Assembly: GCA_018711385.1 (NCBI GenBank)
Contig: DVIK01000080.1
Span: forward strand, 1 to 48,839
Direction of reading: 5' to 3'
DNA: 48,839 bases
DNA from: Candidatus Coproplasma avistercoris
GTDB taxonomy: Bacteria > Bacillota > Clostridia > Christensenellales > Borkfalkiaceae
In this document: positions 43,505 through 48,839 of the stretch, one piece after another
Numbering within the stretch: position 1 is the first letter of the stretch
Layout of the letters: each line of letters opens with the position of its first letter
Made by a program: the position numbers and the translations under genes
The notes under the pieces: generated by a model
What the model was told of the DNA's origin: nothing
Seen by the model: only the letters and a program-made list of their open reading frames with translations
The model's database searches: none

Positions 43505-44286
43505 AACAACTCCTTGATCTTTTCTATCACGCCGTTCTGCGCGTTCGAAGGTATCACGTTGCCTATCCTCGCCTTAAGTTCGGGGAAGCCGTTGGCGGTG
43601 ACGAACGCCCTGCCGCTCGCCTGCAGCATTTCAAGGTCGTTCATGTGGTCGCCGAAGGCAACGCACTCAGAACTGTCTGCATGCAGTTCATGCAGCAGCG
43701 CTTTCAGCGCCTCGCCCTTGTTGGCGCCGGGCGTGCACACGTCCAGCCAGTCGTAGCCCGAGACCTTTACGCGCAGCCCCTCTATGGCGGGCATCAGCGC
43801 GCCGGCGGCGTGTTCGGCTGCGGGCAGCTTGTCCCACACCGAAATTTTTAGTATGGTGTTGTGCTTTACCGCGCTCTCAAGATCCGTTACCCTGCGCGCG
43901 CTCGAATAGGAGCGCAGCAACACTTCTTCGAACAGGCTGTCGTCCGAATCGTAATAGGCGCAGTCCACTCCGCTGCACAGCGGGAACAGGTCCTTTTCCC
44001 GTTTTATTATGTCCAGCGCGTACAGCACGTCGTCGGCGGGGGTGGGATTGCAGTAGATTATTCTGCCGCCCAGCCAGGCAAGCCCGCCGTTTTCGGCGAT
44101 AATGGCTATACTGCCCAAGGCGGGGGCAAACAACTTTTTAAGATTGGGCAGCTGCCTTCCGCTCGCCGGCACGAACGTAATGCCGCGCGCGTACATCTTT
44201 TCTATCAGCGGAAAGATCTCCGCGGGCATTATTTTGCTCGGCGGGAGCAGCGTCCCGTCGAGGTCGGAAACTATCACTTTCGGCAT
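43501..44286 (-). CDS. Cof-type HAD phosphatase
   Basis: A 261-residue HAD hydrolase of the Cof/YbiV subfamily. Motif I is SDLDGTLLPP (Asp8, Asp10), motif II ITFVPASGRQL, and the end carries GANKGEALKAL and VAFGDHMNDLEML as in Cof enzymes that dephosphorylate sugar phosphates. A longer frame runs upstream through the dehydrogenase, but protein-like sequence begins only at ATG 44286, 8 nt after that gene's stop. No ribosome site is evident, so translation may depend on coupling. Confidence 0.93.
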   Translation of the reverse strand: MPKVIVSDLDGTLLPPSKIMPAEIFPLIEKMYARGITFVPASGRQLPNLKKLFAPALGSIAIIAENGGLAWLGGRIIYCNPTPADDVLYALDIIKREKDLFPLCSGVDCAYYDSDDSLFEEVLLRSYSSARRVTDLESAVKHNTILKISVWDKLPAAEHAAGALMPAIEGLRVKVSGYDWLDVCTPGANKGEALKALLHELHADSSECVAFGDHMNDLEMLQASGRAFVTANGFPELKARIGNVIPSNAQNGVIEKIKELL

Positions 44287-44294
44287 ATCGCGGC

Positions 44295-45314
44295 TTATAT
44301 TATCAGTTTGAATATCGTCATCTTGTTGCGCTTTGCCGACGCGCTCTCCGCAAGCGATCTGTACACGGCGTTGGGATCGAATTCTGTTAGTATCTCCTTT
44401 TCGAATACCGAGGTATCCACCGCCCTGTGCACGAGCAGGTTTATCGCGGTGTCGGTGTAGCCGTAGCCGTTCATCACGCTCGAAAGGGTGGCATCCTTGT
44501 CGCACAGTTCGCGCGCGGGTATGTTGAAATTTATTGGTGCGAAGCCTGCAAGCACGGCAAGTTTTCCGTCGGATATGGTGCGTATGGTCAGCGCGGGGTC
44601 CAGCCTGGAGCAGGTGGTGTACACCGCGGCGTCGCACAGCTGTCCGCTCGTCGCCTCCATTATGTTTTCGGTGAGCGTTTCGTCGGCCTCGTACGAATAG
44701 TAAATGCCGCAGCTGCGCGCCTTTTCAAGCGAAGCGGGGTTGTTGTCTATCACGATGGGTATCAGTTTGTGATATTGCAGCACCTGCGCAATTATGTTGC
44801 CCGTAAAGTTGCCGCCTATCACCGCCACCCTGCTGCCCGTGGGCAGTTTCAGTCTGTCGCAGACCTTTTCGGCCACCGCTACGGACTCGGCGCACAGCGC
44901 GTCTATGTCGCTCACAGAATCGGGCAGCGGCGCCACGTCGGCGCTTTTGCACACCACAAAGTCGCGCAAAAAGCCGTTGAAGTCCCTGCCCGCTATGGCG
45001 GGGGAGGCGCACTTCTCCTCTTTGCCCGTCCTGCAGCTTAAACAGTTGCCGCAGCTGCGCGCGGGACAGAGCAGCACGCGCATATTCTTTTCCACGCCGT
45101 AACATTCGCCGCAGGTCTCGGTCACCCTGCCCACGGCAAACCTGCCTATCGTCTTGGGATAGCGCACTCCGCCGTCGCCCGAATAGAGCACGGCGTCGTA
45201 GTTCGAGGCGAGCACATAGCTCACCTTTACCTTCACCTCGCCCTCTGCGACGGGGCGGTCCTTTGCCGGCTCGTTTACGAGCAGAGCGGCATTTTTCAAA
45301 ATCCAGTTATCCAT
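44295..45314 (-). CDS. Medium-chain dehydrogenase lacking catalytic zinc ligands
   Basis: A 339-residue protein of the zinc alcohol dehydrogenase fold. The structural zinc knot is complete (Cys88, Cys91, Cys94, Cys102 in SCGNCLSCRTGKEEKC), and a nucleotide-binding region is present (SRVAVIGGNFTGNIIAQVLQ). The catalytic site is not: where the family has CGxD the protein has LASNYD (35-40), and GHE is replaced by GRF (57-59). It may be a reductase acting without catalytic zinc, or a non-enzymatic protein. It is first in the operon. No ribosome site precedes the ATG and the promoter lies very close. Confidence 0.88.
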   Translation of the reverse strand: MDNWILKNAALLVNEPAKDRPVAEGEVKVKVSYVLASNYDAVLYSGDGGVRYPKTIGRFAVGRVTETCGECYGVEKNMRVLLCPARSCGNCLSCRTGKEEKCASPAIAGRDFNGFLRDFVVCKSADVAPLPDSVSDIDALCAESVAVAEKVCDRLKLPTGSRVAVIGGNFTGNIIAQVLQYHKLIPIVIDNNPASLEKARSCGIYYSYEADETLTENIMEATSGQLCDAAVYTTCSRLDPALTIRTISDGKLAVLAGFAPINFNIPARELCDKDATLSSVMNGYGYTDTAINLLVHRAVDTSVFEKEILTEFDPNAVYRSLAESASAKRNKMTIFKLII

Positions 45315-45326
45315 AATTACGCTTAC

Positions 45327-45355
45327 ATTATACTCACAATTTGCCGCAAACGCAA
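45327..45355 (-). promoter_or_regulatory. Promoter of the minus-strand operon
   Basis: On the minus strand TTGCGT (45355-45350), a 17-bp spacer and TATAAT (45332-45327). Initiation near 45320 leaves only about 5 nt before ATG 45314. Confidence 0.6.
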
Positions 45356-45450
45356 CTAAAAAATTACGGCCGGCGCATTTTGAAGGCGGACGCGCGGCCG
45401 CAAAAAAGAACGGGGCGTCCAAAATTTTTTGCGCGCGGGCGGAAAATTGG

Positions 45451-45479
45451 TTGACGGGCGGGCAATTATGATATATAAT
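45451..45479 (+). promoter_or_regulatory. Promoter of rpmE
   Basis: TTGACG (45451-45456), a 17-bp spacer and TATAAT (45474-45479). Confidence 0.8.
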
Positions 45480-45514
45480 ATGTGAGTATTCAAATCTAAT
45501 GCGAGGTGAAGAAA

Positions 45515-45718
45515 GTGAAGCCCGATATACATCCCAAATATCACGAAGTGACGGTTGTATGCGCATGCGGCGAAACCTTCAAGACGGGTACCACCAAGAA
45601 TGCGGACACTCTTAAAGTGGATATCTGCAACAAGTGCCACCCGTTCTTTACAGGCAAGCAGAAGCTCGTTGATACCGGCGGCCGTGTGGATAAGTTCAAG
45701 AAAAGATACAATATGTAA
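45515..45718 (+). CDS. rpmE: 50S ribosomal protein L31 (zinc-binding type)
   Basis: A 67-residue L31 protein of the large ribosomal subunit. The opening [12 protein letters not shown] and ending [13 protein letters not shown] are typical. The zinc ligands Cys16, Cys18, Cys38 and Cys41 ([16 protein letters not shown]) mark the zinc-containing form. GTG 45515 is preferred over GTG 45506 because GAGGTGA lies at the right distance and the protein then starts like other L31s. Confidence 0.96.
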   Translation: MKPDIHPKYHEVTVVCACGETFKTGTTKNADTLKVDICNKCHPFFTGKQKLVDTGGRVDKFKKRYNM

Positions 45719-45723
45719 AAAAG

Positions 45724-45756
45724 AGCGGCTCCTTCATTTTCGGGGGCCGCTTATTT
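45724..45756 (+). terminator. Terminator of rpmE
   Basis: AGCGGCTCC (45724-45732) pairs with GGGGCCGCT (45743-45751) with one G-U pair, followed by TATTTTCCTTTT. Confidence 0.75.
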
Positions 45757-45816
45757 TCCTTTTGTAGGCGTAGTGCCGCGCACGGGCGGCATATAATATA
45801 TGCGGACGCTTGAATT

Positions 45817-47637
45817 ATGGCAAAGAATAAAAGAAAAAAGCGAATAACCTGTTCGATAGGCGGGCAGGCTGTGCTCGAGGGCGTGATGATGATGGGCAAG
45901 ACGTGCATGGCCACCGCCGTGCGCGATCCAGACGGCCAGATACAGATCGAAACCAGGCGCATCTCGAGATCTCCCGCCGCCGCGCGCGCCGCAAAGATAC
46001 CCTTCGTGCGGGGCGTTGTTAACATGTTCAACAGCCTCGTAAGGGGCACGCGCACCCTCATGCGGTCCGCCGAAGTCTACGGCGAGGAAGAGGAGGCCGG
46101 CGGGCTGGAAAAGTGGCTTGCCGAAAAGTGCAAGATAAGCCTGATGAGCGTGATCTCCACGATATCGGTGATAATCGGCGTCGCGCTCGCCATAGGCCTT
46201 TTTATAGTGTTGCCTAACTTTGCGACGGACGCGCTCGTCCGCGCGTTCCCCTCGCTTGAAGACAGCGCCTGGCGCTACGTGTTGCTCGGCGTGTTCAAGC
46301 TGGCCATCTTTTTCGCATATCTGGGACTGATCCTCATCATGAAGGACATCCGCAGGCTGTACATGTATCACGGCGCCGAACACAAGACGATCACCTGTTA
46401 CGAGCTGGGCATGCCCCTCACCGCGGAAAACGTCATGAAGTGTTCCCGCCTGCACCCGCGCTGCGGCACCTCTTTCCTGTTCATAGTCATAGCCATAAAC
46501 ATCCTCGTCATTTCGCTGGTGACGTGGGCGCTCAACGTCGGTTCCATCGAAAACGGCGTGCTGGAATTTCTGGCGCGGCTGGGCATCGAGGTGGTGCTCC
46601 TGCCCGTCATCGCCGGCATCTCTTACGAGATCCTCAAGCTCGTGGCAAGGTTCGACAATCCCGTCATAAACGTGCTCAGGCTGCCCGGTTACTTCATCCA
46701 GAAGGTGTTCACCACCCGCGAACCGGACGAGAGCATGGCCGAGGTCGCCATCGCCGCGTTCGAAAAGGTGCTCGAAATGGACGCCGACCCCGCCCTGCCC
46801 GAAACTTCGTTCATAACGAGCGGCAGGCTCACGCAGAAGCTGGCGGACACCAAAAAACTTTTCGCCGAAAACGGCATCGACGAGAGCGACGCCGAGTGGA
46901 TATATTCGCTCACGCTGGGCATAAACCGCAGCGATCTTGCAACCGAAAGGGTGGTCTCCGCTTCGGAGAGCAAAAAGATAGAGGCCATCGTAAAGGAGAG
47001 GCTCACCGGCCGCCCGCTGTGGTATATAATGGGCGACGTGGACTTTTACGGCTGCAAAATAAAGGTCGACGAGCGCGCGCTCATCCCCCGCCAGGAGACC
47101 GAACAGCTTGCCGAAATAGCGGTAAAGACTGCGGAGGCGGGCGACAAGGTGCTCGATATGTGCACCGGCAGCGGCTGCCTCGCGGTGGCCATAGCCAAGG
47201 GTTGCGCGGGTAAAAACGTATCCGTCACGGCGGCGGATATCTCCGACGCGGCGCTCATGCTCGCGCAGGAGAACGCAGAGCTCAACAACGTAACGGTGCA
47301 CTTCGTGCGCACCGACCTGTTCGAAAATATCCGCGGCAGGTTCAACCTCATCGTCTGCAACCCGCCCTATATCCGCAGCGGCGAAATAGCTTCCCTCGAC
47401 AGGGAGGTAAAGGACTTCGAACCGCGCATCGCCCTCGACGGCGGCGCCGACGGCCTCGACTTTTACCGCAGGCTGGCAAGGGAGGCCAACCGCTACGTCG
47501 CGCGCGGCGGCATGCTCATCCTCGAGGTGGGCGAGGACCAGGCAAGCGACGTGCTCCGCCTGTTCGAAAAGCGCGACTACGCCATTGTCATCAAGGATCT
47601 CGAGGGCAAGGAACGATTCCTTAAAATAGCCTTCTGA
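45817..47637 (+). CDS. prmC: DUF1385 membrane protein fused to PrmC (release factor glutamine methyltransferase)
   Basis: A 606-residue two-part protein. Residues 1 to about 320 are the DUF1385 family: IGGQAVLEGVMMMG (13-26), several membrane helices, MYHGAEHKTITCYE and HPRCGTSFLFIVIAINILVI. Residues about 330-606 are PrmC: helical N-domain (LAENGIDESDAEW-like), RQETEQLAEIAVK, SAM loop DMCTGSGCLAVAIA, and catalytic NPPY at 515-518, which binds the release-factor glutamine. PrmC methylates the GGQ motif of RF1/RF2, and prfA follows. In many Clostridia these are two neighbouring genes. The frame is continuous with no stop between halves. A -10 box TATAAT lies at 45792-45797; the ribosome site is weak. 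Confidence 0.93.
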   Translation: MAKNKRKKRITCSIGGQAVLEGVMMMGKTCMATAVRDPDGQIQIETRRISRSPAAARAAKIPFVRGVVNMFNSLVRGTRTLMRSAEVYGEEEEAGGLEKWLAEKCKISLMSVISTISVIIGVALAIGLFIVLPNFATDALVRAFPSLEDSAWRYVLLGVFKLAIFFAYLGLILIMKDIRRLYMYHGAEHKTITCYELGMPLTAENVMKCSRLHPRCGTSFLFIVIAINILVISLVTWALNVGSIENGVLEFLARLGIEVVLLPVIAGISYEILKLVARFDNPVINVLRLPGYFIQKVFTTREPDESMAEVAIAAFEKVLEMDADPALPETSFITSGRLTQKLADTKKLFAENGIDESDAEWIYSLTLGINRSDLATERVVSASESKKIEAIVKERLTGRPLWYIMGDVDFYGCKIKVDERALIPRQETEQLAEIAVKTAEAGDKVLDMCTGSGCLAVAIAKGCAGKNVSVTAADISDAALMLAQENAELNNVTVHFVRTDLFENIRGRFNLIVCNPPYIRSGEIASLDREVKDFEPRIALDGGADGLDFYRRLAREANRYVARGGMLILEVGEDQASDVLRLFEKRDYAIVIKDLEGKERFLKIAF

Positions 47638-47668
47638 TAATTGCGGATAAAGAATACGGCCGCACGGT

Positions 47669-47694
47669 GCGGCGGCGCGGCAACGCGCCGCCGC
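47669..47694 (+). terminator. Hairpin after prmC
   Basis: A perfect 11-bp stem (47669-47679 with 47684-47694) followed by TTAAAATTAA; a weak terminator or attenuator before the next gene. Confidence 0.5.
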
Positions 47695-47725
47695 TTAAAA
47701 TTAAGGCGGCCTTTACGGGGGGGCG

Positions 47726-48166
47726 ATGAAAAAGGTCATACGCCGTTGGGGAGCCCGGCCGGTGTTCACGGACGACGGAATAGCGCTTCGCCGCGGCATA
47801 TCCGGCAGGCAATGCAAGTTTCTGCGCTGGGAGGAGGTGGCTGCCGCAGGTTACTTTGTGGGCAGCGGCACGCATGTCGCCTACGACGCGGACGCCGCCT
47901 CGCTGTATCCGCATATGCAGCTCGTCGCCCGCGAATACAATGCCCCCGAGCTGTTCGTGTATTTCTCCGTCGCGGAGCCTAAGGGCTTCGGCAGCGACGC
48001 CGTCCTGCCGCTGCTGCGCGACGGGCGGAACATCTTTTTCAACCTGGGCGGCGGCGACTTCTGCGCGCTTGAAAATATAAAAAAGATCGCGGACAGAACG
48101 TCTGCGGTGATCGGTAAATTTTACGGCGGAAAGATATTAAACCGCTCCGCAACATTTCACGACTGA
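47726..48166 (+). CDS. Hypothetical protein between prmC and prfA
   Basis: A 146-residue soluble protein of no recognised family. It begins MKKVIRRWGARPVFTDDG and has a PH-like or small beta-barrel composition in the first 80 residues (IALRRGISGRQCKFLRWEEV, ending AGYFVGSGTHVAYD). A helical end follows (FCALENIKKIADRTSAVIG). GGGGGGCG precedes ATG 47726. Its place between prmC and prfA suggests co-expression with them but not function. Confidence 0.75.
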   Translation: MKKVIRRWGARPVFTDDGIALRRGISGRQCKFLRWEEVAAAGYFVGSGTHVAYDADAASLYPHMQLVAREYNAPELFVYFSVAEPKGFGSDAVLPLLRDGRNIFFNLGGGDFCALENIKKIADRTSAVIGKFYGGKILNRSATFHD

Positions 48167-48240
48167 ACTTCTGCGGCGCGGTTTACCCGTTATCTGCGGC
48201 ATATGTGCCGCTCAATTTGTAAGCAATTGCGGAACAGGGT

Positions 48241-48839
48241 ATGGTATTTTTTGAAAAACTCGAAGAAATTTACGATAAATATGCCGCGCTCTCGCGCAAA
48301 ATGGCAGACCCCGACGTCATAGCCGACAGCGCGCAGTGGGCAAAACTTGCCAAGGAGCAGGCCGAACTTTCGGAGACTGCGGAAAAATACGGCGAGTACA
48401 AGGAGACGGACCGCAGGCTGAAACAGACCCGGGAGGCACTGGCCGCCGAGGAGGATGCCGAGATGCGCTCGCTGCTCTCCGAAGAGGAGGAGGGGCTGAA
48501 AAAGCAGCTCTCCGCCATAACCGAGGAGCTCAGGATCCTCCTTTTGCCCAAGGACAGGAACGACGACAGGAACTGCATAGTCGAGATCCGCGGCGGCGCG
48601 GGCGGCGACGAGGCGGCGCTGTTCGCGGCAGAGCTCTACCGCATGTATCTGGGCTACTGCGAAAGGCACCGCCTGAAGACTGAGGTCGTGGACATGAACG
48701 AGACCGAGCTGGGCGGCATAAAGGAAGTGGTGTTCAACGTCAGCGGCAGGGGCGCCTACAAGCTGCTCAAATTCGAAAGCGGCGTGCACCGCGTGCAGAG
48801 GGTGCCCGAAACGGAGTCGCAGGGCAGGGTGCATACCTC
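48241..48839 (+). CDS. prfA: Peptide chain release factor 1 (partial, runs off window)
   Basis: The first 199 residues of RF1, which ends translation at UAA and UAG. Visible are the helical domain 1 ([20 protein letters not shown]) and the start of domain 2 with [20 protein letters not shown], then [19 protein letters not shown] just before the window end. The stop-codon-reading and GGQ segments lie beyond the window. ATG 48241 is chosen by family alignment; the ribosome site is weak. Adjacent prmC encodes its methyltransferase. Confidence 0.96.
   Translation, partial: MVFFEKLEEIYDKYAALSRKMADPDVIADSAQWAKLAKEQAELSETAEKYGEYKETDRRLKQTREALAAEEDAEMRSLLSEEEEGLKKQLSAITEELRILLLPKDRNDDRNCIVEIRGGAGGDEAALFAAELYRMYLGYCERHRLKTEVVDMNETELGGIKEVVFNVSGRGAYKLLKFESGVHRVQRVPETESQGRVHT

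Noticed and set aside
43501-44637. Longer 378-codon reading of the HAD phosphatase
   Set aside because: The extra 117 codons lie over the dehydrogenase in another frame and read as Arg/His-rich noise; the HAD fold starts at 44286.

Overview
The window looks like a contig from an uncultured gut-type Clostridia (possibly Christensenellales-like). The chromosomal part is clearly GC-rich, promoters are sigma-A type (TTGACA/TATAAT), ribosome sites are strong, and the right end carries rpmE, a DUF1385/PrmC gene and prfA. The taxonomic call is inference from this gene order and protein style; no rRNA is present.

Layout. (1) About 1-7970 is an AT-richer accessory block: a MobP-type relaxase, a small RHH-like protein, a large serine recombinase, a second module (SHOCT-like small protein plus another large serine recombinase), and an AT-rich cargo gene with a membrane-anchored C-terminus. 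Three reading frames here have good Shine-Dalgarno sites but ATA or ATT where ATG is expected. (2) About 7970-10200 is a decaying locus: an ABC transporter reduced to its two ends, an intact LytTR response regulator, a sensor kinase cut after about 43 codons, and the tail of a secreted carbohydrate-binding-type protein fused onto it. (3) 10400-18010 holds metabolic and accessory genes: a TraX-like membrane protein, a CMD/cupin/iron-sulfur-flavoprotein/lipoprotein cluster, a CAT-like acetyltransferase overlapping a TIR-like-domain protein, a HAD phosphatase, and an MscS channel with a small partner. (4) Hsp20 follows at 18553.

(5) 19529-39252 is a cell-surface region of about 20 kb. It starts with a 1791-residue beta-helix/coiled-coil surface protein behind a promoter, an 11-G tract and a hairpin leader. 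Then come a circularly permuted GH3 glycosidase, membrane proteins, lipoproteins, a secreted beta-helix protein, two proteins with TasA/camelysin-like N-termini, and two large paralogous multidomain surface proteins. An uncharacterised module of about 115 residues recurs in three of these proteins. A LytTR/GHKL two-component system and a P-type signal peptidase follow directly and are plausible partners in regulation and export.

(6) 42097-45314 is a minus-strand operon: a dehydrogenase without catalytic zinc ligands, a Cof-type HAD phosphatase, a YfcE-like phosphoesterase and an aldo/keto reductase. (7) 45515 to the end is core translation: ribosomal protein L31, a fused DUF1385-PrmC protein, a small unknown protein and the start of release factor 1. 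PrmC is the enzyme that methylates release factors, so its position beside prfA fits its role.

I saw no rRNA, tRNA or CRISPR array. Family assignments rest on recognised motifs, not on database searches.
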